From positions 1,051,687-1,115,686 of the forward strand of contig NC_033645.1 of the NCBI RefSeq assembly GCF_001540865.1: 64,000 nucleotides of DNA, written 5' to 3'. Position numbers and translations under genes: made by a program. Shown piece after piece: positions 11,588-21,797 of this stretch. The stretch is from Ananas comosus (Eukaryota; Streptophyta; Magnoliopsida; Poales; Bromeliaceae). Every line of letters starts with the position of its first letter. Position 1 is the first letter of the stretch. A model generated the notes under the pieces. The model made no database searches, had not been told where the DNA came from, and saw only the letters and a program-made list of their open reading frames with translations.

Positions 11588-11738
11588 GAGAGAGATAGAT
11601 AGCACGCTATCCGTTTCGTTTATTTCATTTAAAAATAAATTTAGCTGGAAATGTGAATCAATTAGGATTCGAACTTGAGTCTCATATATCAACCACTAAA
11701 CCCTTTGCCACTTGCTCTTGAAACGGTCGGTACTGTAG
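11588..11738 (-). mobile_element. tRNA-like SINE copy
   Basis: Minus-strand copy: the T-rich tail side reads TTGAGAGAGATAGATAGCAC, followed by GTTTATTTCATTT, the complement of the B-box-like segment (AGGATTCGAACTTGAG) and CCTTTGCCACTTG. All family blocks are present. Confidence 0.65.
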
Positions 11739-11821
11739 AAGCATTTATAAAACTACTACCGGTAATCCCTAACTTACTTTAAAGTTGAATGCTATCACAT
11801 GCCGATACCTAGAAGGTACCA

Positions 11822-12340
11822 TCTATAACTATATATTATTCCTCAATAACTACACACGTGTTAAGAGGAGGCAGAGGCGCGGGTGAGGGCGCGGCGCGTG
11901 GGCGGCCGCGTGGGGAGCCGCGACTGGAGCGGGCGCATTGATGAAATTAATTGCGAGAATCACAAATAATGATTTCTCTTCTTATTCACTAACTACTGGG
12001 GGCCTACAATACCTGCTAAAATTATTTCACTAACTAATGGGGGAGTACTATGCCTATTAAATTTTTTTTTTTTTTTGAGAAATAGATAGCACGCTACCCG
12101 CTTCGCTTATTTCATTTAGAAATAAACTTAGCTGAAAATGTGAATCAACTAGGATTCGAACTTGGGTCTCGAGTATCAACCACCAAGCCCTTTGCCATTT
12201 GTTTTAGGGACGATCGGTGCATTAAAATTTTTTGATGTACTTATTGCACCATTTAAATTCTGAAATTGATTTTTATAACTAATTTTTAAAATTAAATTTT
12301 AAAATAACTACCCGCAGCATCGCGCGGGTCGCTTAACTAG
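11822..12340 (+). mobile_element. Short non-autonomous Helitron
   Basis: The 5' end TCTATAACTATATATTATT follows host A (11821). The 3' end is a hairpin (ACCCGC, loop, GCGGGT at about 12310-12329), seven bases, then CTAG, before host T (12341). This is the TC...hairpin...CTRR structure with A/T insertion that defines Helitrons. The 519-bp element carries a GC-rich patch (11868-11938) that may be a captured gene scrap, and a nested minus-strand SINE at 12062-12222. It has no Rep/helicase. Confidence 0.75.
12062..12222 (-). mobile_element. tRNA-like SINE nested in Helitron
   Basis: Well-preserved minus-strand copy with a T-rich lead, GATAGCACGCTACCCGCTTC, TTATTTCATTTAGAAATAAA, the complement of the B-box-like segment (AGGATTCGAACTTGGG) and CCCTTTGCC. 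It lies wholly within the Helitron at 11822-12340. Confidence 0.7.
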
Positions 12341-14255
12341 TATAATACCATTCATGAAGTGACATTATTATTATTATACTCTAAATATCCATTATTATTA
12401 TATCTTAAACTCTAAATCTTAATCTCTCTATATGTATTAGTGAACATATCAATAATATTGGAGGGTATTCCAACATGAGATACCCAAAGCATTTCTCTTT
12501 AAAATTAGTTTTCCATACGGACCAAAACAATTTTTGTTCTTAAATGATGATTGATCAATAAAAGAGATGATACCTTCAAAATTAAATTGAAATCAAAGCT
12601 TTAAAATGTATCTCCACATACTGTAGCTTTGGAGATCGTCTTCGCAAATGGGATATGCTTCACACAAAAGACCTGATTGGCATGAAAATATGAATTAATC
12701 TGCTTTCTTGATTTTGAAAAAGAAATTAATAGCTAGCGAATAAAAAGGTGAAGAATCAAAATCAATCTTATTTAGTCCCCCTCTCAATCCGCCGCTCGAT
12801 CGATACTGTGTTTAAGATTTGGACAAAAGTACTTTTGGAATTGGAACGGATATTTAAAATTCGAACACGGGATGAATAATGCGGCTTGGTGTATGTCTTA
12901 CCAAATTGTCTCAACAAAAACTTGTATGAGGCCGAGGTGGGATTATCTTATTCCAGCAAAGCAGATCCCTTGATGATTTTTTTTTTTTTTTTTCGCTCTC
13001 TCGAGGTCCGGGTTGCCTCACCATGTAGACTAGTTCATACTTTTAATGAATGAAGCGGATAGCGTATTACTTTTTTTTTCAAAAAAAAAAAAACTTGTAC
13101 GAGGCTCTCCTCAATAAAATGCACTTGAATGCAAAATGACAAAACACTATTTTCTGCCTTAATTCCATTTCGGACCAATTATCAGTCCTAATCCTTTCGC
13201 ATGTTTCTTTCTCAAGTTGGGTTCCGAAATCACCCAGGTTAAATTTTTTTTTTTTTTAATAAAAAACATGTCCATGGGCCGCACACCATTATGTAAGCAC
13301 TGCAAGAATGTATGATAAAAAAATATTTTATTTATAATTACGGTATAATTTTTGCTGTTAAAATTTTAACCAGGAAAGGCTCCTTTTATAATTAGCGGAA
13401 GTAAATGTTATATACGTACCATGAGAATGTACAATGAAAAAGCGTTTAATTTGTTTGTAATTATGATATAATTTTTACAATAAAAACACTAAAAGTTAAA
13501 AAAGTCTCAATGAAAAAAATAATAATGTTCAGGGTCTGTTGCAAAATAATGACCTATCATTGAGGAGTCTCTATACATATTATTTTTTCTTTTTGAGAGA
13601 GGAAGATAGTATGTTATCTGTTTTACTTTTTTTTTTTTTAATATTAGTTGATAATATAAAATCCTCTGCTACTTATGCTAAGAACTCGGTCATACATTTT
13701 AACTTTGAAAATGACATAATATCAAAATACAAGTAGGCTAAGGGCAAGTTTGTTACATTCGTGTTAGAAGAGTTCGGAGATTATTAAATATAAAAATATA
13801 TAAACATTATTTTCTAACAACTTAAAATTTTAAATTATAATGATTATTTCACATGATATCATAGCATAAGGATCCAGAAAAACAAGCAAGCCTAAACTAG
13901 AGAAGGCCTAACTTAAATTTTTGTAAAAGAAAAGGGCAAAAAAAAAAAAGAAGGAAAAATAGAAACAGAAAGGAAATAGTATATAATATAGGGTTAATTT
14001 CATATAGATCCCTACAAATATAGTGAATTATAAATATATTCTTACAAAATTTAAATTTTATATATTATCTCTACAAAAGGCGTAATATTTTTAAATATAT
14101 TCTTCTGGTTTGTTACCATTAAAATACGATTTATTTTATAAGTGAAATGACCTTTTTACCATCACAAATATGTTCCTTTAAAAGTCCCAACTATTAATTA
14201 AAGAGGTGTAAAATGGTCAATTTACTTTATTAACTAAATAGGGTTAAGTATTTTA

Positions 14256-14395
14256 CCTATAGCTAACTAATTTTTTCTAACGGATCCTAACGGCAGAAAT
14301 ATATTTGAAAATATCAGAATTTTTACCTATGGCTAACTAATTTTTTCTAACGGATCCTAACGGCAGAGGTATATTTAAAAACATCAGAATTTTTA
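14256..14395. repeat. Tandem duplication of about 71 bp inside unit 2
   Basis: Two units each contain CTAACTAATTTTTTCTAACG, GATCCTAACGGCAGA and ATCAGAATTTTTA. Unit 1 has a single copy at about 4900-4970. The duplication therefore arose after the large tandem duplication, or was lost from unit 1. Confidence 0.75.
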
Positions 14396-14701
14396 TATAG
14401 ACAACATATAAAAATTAAACTTTATAAAATATATTTATAATTTACTATATTTATAGGGATCTGTATGAAATTAATCCTATAATTGAGACATTTGGGTCAG
14501 GGTCCTGGACCTGAACCCAAATCCAATGCGTTAGCCGGTAAAATGATGTTGACCCGAATGTTTACGAATGTGCGATCCATGTGGGTCAGATCAAATGGGT
14601 CCCATCAAATTGGCCAATTTGAGAATTGAGACTTCCAAAACTGTGGGAGGTTGAGCTCCCAAGTCTACATTTTCCATAACACAACTTTTACTAAAAATTT
14701 A

Positions 14702-15379
14702 GGCTAAATTACAGAAAACCCCCCTATAATAACTCACTTTTTCACTTCCCTCCTAACATTTAAAAATCTACACTTTGCCCCCATGTAAAATAAAAAATAT
14801 GCACTTCACCCCCTACCGTTAGGGTTCCGTTATAAAATAATTTTTTATGCCAAAAATACCCCTCCGCCATTGCTGCTGCCGCCTCCCCGCCCCGCATTAT
14901 GCTCCCGTGGCCGTAATTCACGGTGCCGGAGGCGAGCACGTCGCTTCGCGCTGCGGGCCTCAGCGGCGCCGCACCGGGTTTCGCCGGGCCTCAACGGCGC
15001 CGCGCCGTGCCGTGCTCGTCGTGGAGGCCGCGGTGGGGATGATCGGGACGAAGCCCGTGCGGCGGTGCCCGGGTTTGGAAGCGGCGGCGCCCGGGTTTGG
15101 AAGTGGCGGCGCCGGCAGAGTTGTGAGCGGCCTTCCTGCTCGACCCGAAGAGAAACTCGCCGGAGTGAGTTTGGCGCCCCGCGAGGCCGGCGGAGGAGAG
15201 TGAGGAGAGAAGATGGAGAAGAAGACGATAATGGCGAGGGACAAAATGGTCATTTTACACACTGTAACCTCCTTGTGAATATTTTTCATTTTACAGAAGG
15301 GCAAAGTGTAGGTTTTTAAATGTCAGGAGGGAAAAGTGAAAAAGCGGGTTATTATAGGAGGGTTTTCTATAATTTAACC
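14702..15379. mobile_element. Pack-MULE-like element with GC-rich cargo
   Basis: A 678-bp element. The left end (GGCTAAATTACAGAAAACCC, then CCCTATAATAACTCACTTT) is complementary over about 80 bp to the right end. The flanks TAAAATTTA/AAAAATTTA fit a 9-bp target duplication with one mismatch, typical of Mutator-like elements. The middle (about 14845-15235) is very GC-rich, unlike its surroundings, and looks like captured exonic or promoter DNA. Its open frames are low-complexity Arg/Pro/Ala shadows and are not called. Unit 1 keeps the empty site near 5354-5362. Confidence 0.8.
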
Positions 15380-15425
15380 TAAAATTTAAGGAGATGGAGA
15401 ATGATACTTTAAGATTTTATTACGA

Positions 15426-15572
15426 TTACTGACCGTTCCTGGAGCAAGTGGCAAATAGCTTGGTGGCTCGCACTCAAGATCTAAGTTCGAATCTTAGTTG
15501 ATTCACATTTCCAGCTAAGTTTATTTCTAAATGAAATAAACGAAGCGGGTAGCGTGCTACCTATCTCAAAAA
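15426..15572 (+). mobile_element. tRNA-like SINE copy
   Basis: Begins GACCGTTCCTGGAGCAAGTG. Contains GCTTGGTGG, the B-box-like AAGTTCGAATCTTAGTTG, TTTATTTCTAAATGAAATAA and ACGAAGCGGGTAGCGTGCTA, with a short A tail. It corresponds in position to the copy at 5208-5346 only approximately. A second, degraded copy follows at about 15605-15738. Confidence 0.7.
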
Positions 15573-16303
15573 ATATTTGATTACGATTTCATTGACTGAC
15601 TGTATCTAGCATAATTAGCTAGCTAAGGGCTAGCTTGATGATTGGTATTTGAGATTCTAAACGTTATTGCTTATGTAAATTTATTTCTAAAAAAGTAAGC
15701 GACATGAAAATCGTACTAGATTTTTCTCAAAAAAATATTATTATAATTTTAGAATGCAAAAAATGGAAGCCTCCTTTAGCATTATTATTATTTGTTTTCT
15801 CTTATTTGTTATATAAAATTTGCGTTGGTAAATTAAATTTTTTATTATTATTAACATCCTTCCAAAAAAATAGAGAACGGAAAAAAAAAAAAAAGAAAAA
15901 GAAAAAGAAAGCTGCTAAATTTTTTTTCATTGCCAAATAAATAAATAGCGCCAGCATTTCATAATTTATTCTCACACTCCATCGCGTGAAATTTATATTA
16001 AAAAAGTTAAAACAAAAGGACAATAAGATCAACTGAGCCCTAAATTGAGATTAGGCTCTTAAGTTCAGCTAATTAAAAGTTTACTTAAAATCGAATGCAT
16101 TACAGTAGAGTGGTTTAGCAAAAGCAAACTGTACATAAAAACAATGTAGTAAAAATAAATTTACGTATACAAATAGATGCATAAATTGTTTTTTCTTTTT
16201 CTTTTTTTTCATGATCTCCACCACGATGTGATCCAATATTTATGATCCAAAAATGAATGGCTCCTTATTAATTCCTCTCGCTTAAATTTCAATTTCAAAA
16301 ATC

Positions 16304-18114
16304 TCAAAAATTGAGCACACCACTAGCGTAGTAAGGAGACCACTGCTCCATCCACGGGCTACGTAGCTGCGTCAGGAACGGATCCTGCATCCACTCCAAC
16401 CCGCTATACTTGGGAACCTCGAGCTCGGCGAGGCCGGTCGGTCGGACAAGTCGGTCGGCCGGTTGAGCGGCGGATTCGATCGTCGACGGCGTCGGTTCCG
16501 CCTCCACCTCTTCGCAGTAGTCGGCTGCTGCCCCCACCTCCTTCGTTTCGAACTCGAGGGGGCTCACGATGTCGTCCACCGGCGGCGGCGTCCATTTCTG
16601 GGAGCTCTCCTGATCAGAGCACGAAACGGAGTCCATCGCGGGCGAAGCGGAGATCTGCGGGGCCTCCGGCGCCATCGCCGCCCTCTGCTCCAGCTCCTTC
16701 AGCGACGTCGCCTTCCGGTATATCTTGCACAGCACTATGTCTTCCTGCATGCATCAATCACCTCTTTTCAGTGAAAAGATAGACAAAAAACAAAAAAGCA
16801 AACTGCGCAGAATTAGTCCCAATCGAATTCATGACCTCTCGGTGTGAAGAGGCTCAGGATTGATCAGAAACCTTTCTACCAAATGAGTCTTTTTTAGGTG
16901 CATCTTTTGCTATCAAATTTCACTCTTACATGAATTTTAAAGCGTCCTAAAATACAATTCAGCGGCAGAAGAGAGAGAGAGACATATCTCAAAAGACCAA
17001 TCTGATAATTATTTTTCTTTTTTTTCCTCCAAAGTGATTTTTGGCTCTCCGAAGTGACTCTGATATTATATAAACTATAAGATCGGAGTGTTGATACCAT
17101 TATGCATGAATCTTAAAGTTTTTTTGATTTTTACTCTCCAAAGTGGCTCAGATATTGCATTACTCAAAAAAAAATTATTTTCTATGAAAGGATCGATAAA
17201 CCCTAGCCCAGAATATATTAATCCAAATTATTAGCACTAAAACCGCAGCTATAAATATGTAAGGCTCTCGTCTTATTACGTGATATGGGATTATTGGGAT
17301 GTTACAGAATAATTACTTGGGGAGGGGCTGCTGCAGAAGCGGCAGCGCCATTAGCGTCGGGGAGGCGGTACTCGTTCATGACCCAGTCGGTCTTGGTGCC
17401 GCGGGGCGCGCGGCCCTGGTAGTAGACGAGGGTCTTCTTGAGGCCGATGAGGCGCTTGGGGTCGGCGGCGCTGCGGATGGGCCGGTCAGAGCCGGTGGCC
17501 TTCCAGAAGCCCCGCTCCGTCGTCCGGCTCGGCCGCCCCCCGTTCGCCTGCCGCCGGTCCCTCGGCACGTAGAAGTACCACTCTCTCTCGCCTATCTTTG
17601 CTAGACCTGCACAAAATCTCTACATTATAACAAACTTCACGATATAATTAATAACAAAATTAATATTTTCCTTTAATAATATTTAACTTTAAATATTATC
17701 TTCGGTCTTACCGTTTCGACCAAAAAACAACAACAACAACAACAACAACAAAACTTAAGTTGTATCACTTATTTTAGAATTTTGCATTGATCATTCCAAA
17801 ATGTACACTTTGAAGTTACGTGAATACAATTTAAGTTTTCGGAGAACAATGATTTTGAAGTTACATGAATACAATTTAAGTTTTTGGAGAACAATAATTA
17901 TTCGAACAAGAGATTTGGAGCGGGAAAAGGAGTTACTTGGGAGGTCCCAGGGGTTGTAGCGGTAGAGATGGACGGTGGCGATGACGTCGAAGTGGAGCTT
18001 CTTCCCGTTGACGGCGCGGCGGAGGTAGAAGTCGAGGAGCTCCTCCTCCGTCGGATGGAACCTGAATCCCGGGAGCTCCACTTCCGCTGTTCCACTACTC
18101 CGCTGCATCTCCAT
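16304..18114 (-). CDS. NAC-domain transcription factor, LOV1/ANAC035-like
   Basis: Predicted plant-specific nuclear DNA-binding regulator. Exons (minus strand) are 18114-17937, 17606-17317 and 16744-16304, with GT-AG junctions, giving 302 aa. The N-terminal NAC domain (about residues 13-170) shows subdomain A ([18 protein letters not shown]), then [19 protein letters not shown], the [17 protein letters not shown] block, [27 protein letters not shown] and, after intron 2, [26 protein letters not shown]...EEELLDFYL and [15 protein letters not shown] recall the LOV1/ANAC035 and rice ONAC022 group. The acidic, low-complexity C-terminus with a Trp-rich tail ([19 protein letters not shown]) is a probable transactivation region. 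The start is the first ATG after the TATA box. The last exon also exists as an orphan copy at 6062. Confidence 0.93.
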
Positions 18115-18187
18115 TTCAGTTACTTTTTTCCTTTTGGGTGTAAGTTACCTCTTCTTGTTTCTCCTTCTTGTATGTTGTAGCTGTAGT

Positions 18188-18195
18188 TATTTATA
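18188..18195 (-). promoter_or_regulatory. TATA box of the NAC gene
   Basis: TATAAATA on the minus strand, 74 bp upstream of the ATG. A T-rich stretch (A-rich on the gene's strand) lies just beyond. Confidence 0.6.
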
Positions 18196-18400
18196 CTCTT
18201 TTTTTCTTAATCTCGTATAGTCGTTGTTCACACTTCTCTCCTGGGGCTATGCTGGTTCAGGAGGGAGGTAAATGAGAGGTGGATTATATAGAGGAGAAAT
18301 CGTGGGGCCCACCAGAGCTTCCCAATTCCATTTTGATCGGGGACTATTTTTCCTGCACCTGATCGATGTGTCAATATATTTCATGCACCATGACTCTTAA

Positions 18401-18743
18401 GAGCCGTTTGGTTCAAAATTTATAATATTTCTAAAATTTCTAAAATATTATACATTTTATACTTGATATGACAAGTATTTTACTAATTTACCAAGTCATT
18501 TGAACCGAGAGATTGCTAATAACAAATATATAATAATGATTCTTACCAAGCATAAAAATAAAAACAACTTATAATTCATAATAATCTCATATTTCTACTA
18601 TCTAAAAATCTACAATAATTTTATTACTTCACTATTACATTTTATAACAATCCAACATGGATTGAATTGTGTAACGATTTGAATATATTCAGTGAAAAAT
18701 ATGAGTATGTGTCAAAATATTAAAAAATGTGAACCAAATTAGC
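18401..18743. mobile_element. Probable MITE, about 340 bp
   Basis: The left end GAGCCGTTTGGTTCAAAATT and the right end (complement AGCTAATTTGGTTCACATTT) form imperfect inverted termini of about 20 bp. The GCCGTTTGGTTC phrase is typical of monocot Tourist-like MITEs. The target duplication is unclear. Confidence 0.4.
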
Positions 18744-19871
18744 TATAAGTTACTTTAATAAAAAAAATCTTTGCATTAAAAATTAATCCTGTTTGATATT
18801 ATTGTGCCAAAAAAAAAAAGCAAAAGTATATAAAGATATGTTTTTTTATTTTTTTTACTTGGTGGAATAGTAAAAATTATAATGTTTGTGATATTTGCAA
18901 TATATGTATCTTTGACAAAAATAAACGAATTATTTTTCGTCCATTACACTTTCACACTATAGATAACGCATCTTCTCCAAAATATTATAATCTTTTATAA
19001 GAAATATTTTTTCCACAATTAAAATTTTAAATTAAAATTATGTAAAATAAACGTTTGTAAAGAAAGCTATAAAGTCTCGTAGGACTCGAACTCACATTGA
19101 TTTCCTAATCTAACATCATATTAAATTAGATGAAACGAAATATTTTAATATTCATGATAAAAGATATTTACACCAATATTAAGTATGGTACATGAGATGT
19201 GCGGATACACCCGGTGCAGGCATAATTTCTCCTAGCGATCAGGTTGATATTTTTTTTTTATTTAATTTATATTATATATTTTTTCGAGTAAAGTGATCAG
19301 GAGGACTTGAACTTTTACCAAACGAGAAAAAGACATGTAATTAAAGGAGACGCGTCATTGAATTGATTAGCACTAATTAATCAGGGGTTTGTTACAAGGT
19401 GGTTTCCTTAAACTTAGTTTAATATGCCACGTCGCATTATTATGTTTACCTCTTCATACGTAATCATTTGCAAGTGTAAATGTGAGGTAATTAATTATTT
19501 TTCTATAGGAATATTAATAATTAAGATTAGATATATCATTAGATAAAATATTAATTAGGAGAGCCATATCATCAAATGGATAGGATTGCCGTTGCTCTCG
19601 AAGAAACACGGGTGGAATCATCTTATAAATTAATTTTTTAACTGTAATAAATTAATTAACTTGTTAAGTAACTAACCATTTTTGACCCACATAATTAAGA
19701 GATTATTAATAATTGAGTTTTCTAGAATTGTAGGACTCTTACACTCACCAGTCATTGGTCTTTTAAGAAATTTGTTAACCACAAACACTCAATCCTTGAA
19801 TTACAATTTTTTTTTTCATTTCTTTTATTAATTGTGTTAATCTATGTTTAGTTATGTGGACTTTTAATCAA
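18744..19871. other. AT-rich spacer, no gene seen
   Basis: Low-complexity AT-rich sequence without a convincing open frame, RNA gene or complete transposon. Confidence 0.5.
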
Positions 19872-20262
19872 GGGGGTGTTTCATTCCCAGGAAAATATTT
19901 CTGAAAATAACTTTTGGTTTAAAAAACTGACCGTCCCTAACGCAAGTGACAAAGGATTTGGTGGCTGGTATCCGAGACCCAAGTTCGAATCCTAATTGAT
20001 TCACATTTTCAATTAAGTTTATTTCTAAATGAAATAAACGAAGTAGATAGCATTCTACCTTTCTCTCTAAAAAAAAAAGAGCTTTTGGTTTGGAAAAGTA
20101 TTTTTCATCTATTTCGTTCTGATCAGAACATGTAGTCTCCCTGAAAAAAAAAAATCTAAAATCTGTAGAAAAGTGTTGTAAACGAATTTTTTTTCTCATG
20201 AAAACTACTTTTCTAGAAAATAATTGTTCTGTTCACAATTTTCCGAGGAATCAAACACCCCC
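19872..20262. mobile_element. Tourist-like MITE carrying a nested SINE
   Basis: The ends GGGGGTGTTTCATTCCCAGG and (complement) GGGGGTGTTTGATTCCTCGG are inverted repeats of about 28 bp. TAA follows the right end and CAA precedes the left, an imperfect 3-bp target. A full SINE (19928-20080) interrupts it, so the MITE is older than the SINE. Confidence 0.65.
19928..20080 (+). mobile_element. tRNA-like SINE nested in MITE
   Basis: Near-complete family member: CTGACCGTCCCTAACGCAAG, GTGACAAAGGATTTGGTGG, the B-box-like CAAGTTCGAATCCTAATTG, the AAATGAAATAAACGAAGTAG body and an A tail. It is followed by AGCTTTTGGTTT, which repeats AACTTTTGGTTT before the insertion (19910-19921), consistent with target duplication. 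Confidence 0.75.
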
Positions 20263-21158
20263 TAAGCATTAAATAAAAAAAGAAGGTTATGTCTTTTCTA
20301 AGAACCTCGAGTGATATTTCTAATCAAATTGTGGGATTTTGATCATCTTCTATAGTTTCTAGCTAGATTCTTTAATCGATTGTCTCATATATATTTGATT
20401 CCTATTGTTGTTAAATTTTACTTATTTTGTCTATTTACTTTCCTAATTGTCGGGTAAAAAAAGGCTATAAGTTACCCAAATAAATAATTGTAGAGAAAGT
20501 TAAAATATAGCTAAAAATTCTCTATAATTAGGAGAAATATTGTTTTGTAATACTACAATCCCAGATTGGTAAATTCAATTATAATCGTGTGAGTAACGAA
20601 GAATTTTATGAAGAATAATTTTGATATTTTGAAATATGATAAACTTAATTGAAGTAATAAAGTAATTAAGTCAACTATTTAACACGTAATCTTTCAATTA
20701 AGTCTCGTTTGTTGTCCATTTTAATTTTATTAACACCATTTTCCTGTAGTAGGATGGTAAAAGATAGCTAGCTATGTTAAACTCATTGAAAGTTGAAACT
20801 AGTGTGAGAAAATGCTAAATGGTGATGTTGACTTTGACCTAAAAGAGATTGCTTGGAATAAAGAGAGAATAAGAGGAATAAGACCGTTGAATAAAACAAT
20901 TGGTGGGACCAGATAATACGAAGGAGATATTCACCACTTATTATTCTCCATTTACTGAGTCAATATATATATATGTAGTGTTCTCCTGCATTGTTCCAAA
21001 ATTAGGGTGCTGTTTTTTTTTTGGCCATATATGTGTTTGTTGAACAAGTCATGTTCACCTAAATATTCCTGTGCTAGATGTGTTGAAGTGTTCCAACATG
21101 ATGTTTTCTTGTGAGGATATGATATCAGATCGTGCTGGTTTTAATCAGTGTGAATACC
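20263..21158. other. AT-rich spacer, no gene seen
   Basis: No coding region, RNA gene or clear mobile element could be supported here. Confidence 0.5.
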
Positions 21159-21162
21159 TTAA

Positions 21163-21793
21163 GGTTTCATTTGGTTCGGGTATAAGCAAGAACTAGTTAT
21201 ACCAGGGATAGGTACAAGGATGAATTTTTATAAGAACAATGGTATTTTTTTGTTTGTATGAAAATATGAGTATAAGCTGGAACTAGAAAAATTACGTTTG
21301 GATGGTTATTGGGAATAAGAGGAATAGTTATTAGTTATAAATAGAAAATAATGATATTATCCCTATAATTGAATTTTAATTTTTAAATTTTAAACTTATA
21401 AATTTAAATTGAAAATTAAAAATTGTAACTTTTAAATTTTAAAATTTGAGATTAAAATTTAAAATTATAATTTTAAATATCAAATTTTAAATTTAAGACC
21501 AAATTTAAATTTCAAAGATATAAAATAGCAAATTAAAATTTCAAAACTAAAAATATCAAATTTAAAATTTAAACTTTAAAATTTTAAATTATAAATTTAA
21601 ATTATAAATTTTTAAATTTAAATTTAAAATAAAAATATCTCTCTCTCTCTACCCAGGGGTGGGAACAACTTATTCCCACCCCTTGTTCCATACCTGAGTG
21701 GGAACAAGTTGTTCCCACCCCCCAAATCTTTGTTTGGGTATAAAGGGGGGATAACCCTCTTATCTCCCTCTTTATACCCGAGCCAAACACCAC
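21163..21793. mobile_element. MITE with TTTGG(C/T)TCGGGTATAA termini
   Basis: The left end GGTTTCATTTGGTTCGGGTA and the complement of the right end (GTGGTGTTTGGCTCGGGTAT) are inverted repeats of about 22 bp. TTAA flanks both sides (21159-21162 and 21794-21797), so the target is TTAA or TAA. The interior is AT-rich, with GGGTGGGAACAA motifs near the right end in both orientations. No coding capacity. Confidence 0.6.
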
Positions 21794-21797
21794 TTAA

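Larger units (their letters stand above)
9078..17105. repeat. Tandem duplication unit 2 (chitinase + NAC 3' end)
   Basis: This unit is collinear with 1-6805. It is about 1.2 kb longer than the matching part of unit 1 because of insertions: the 10955-12580 block with a Helitron and SINEs, a SINE-tail piece at 12925-13095, an internal repeat at 14256-14395 and a Pack-MULE-like element at 14702-15379. The right edge lies inside NAC intron 2. Confidence 0.85.

Noticed and set aside
14847..15319. GC-rich open frames in both strands inside the MULE
   Set aside because: Arg/Pro/Ala-rich low-complexity readings in several frames at once; the GC-rich insert explains them. Treated as captured non-functional DNA.
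21360..21640. Possible satellite of AAATTTAAATTT-type sequence
   Set aside because: No fixed period; it is the AT-rich interior of the MITE at 21163-21793.
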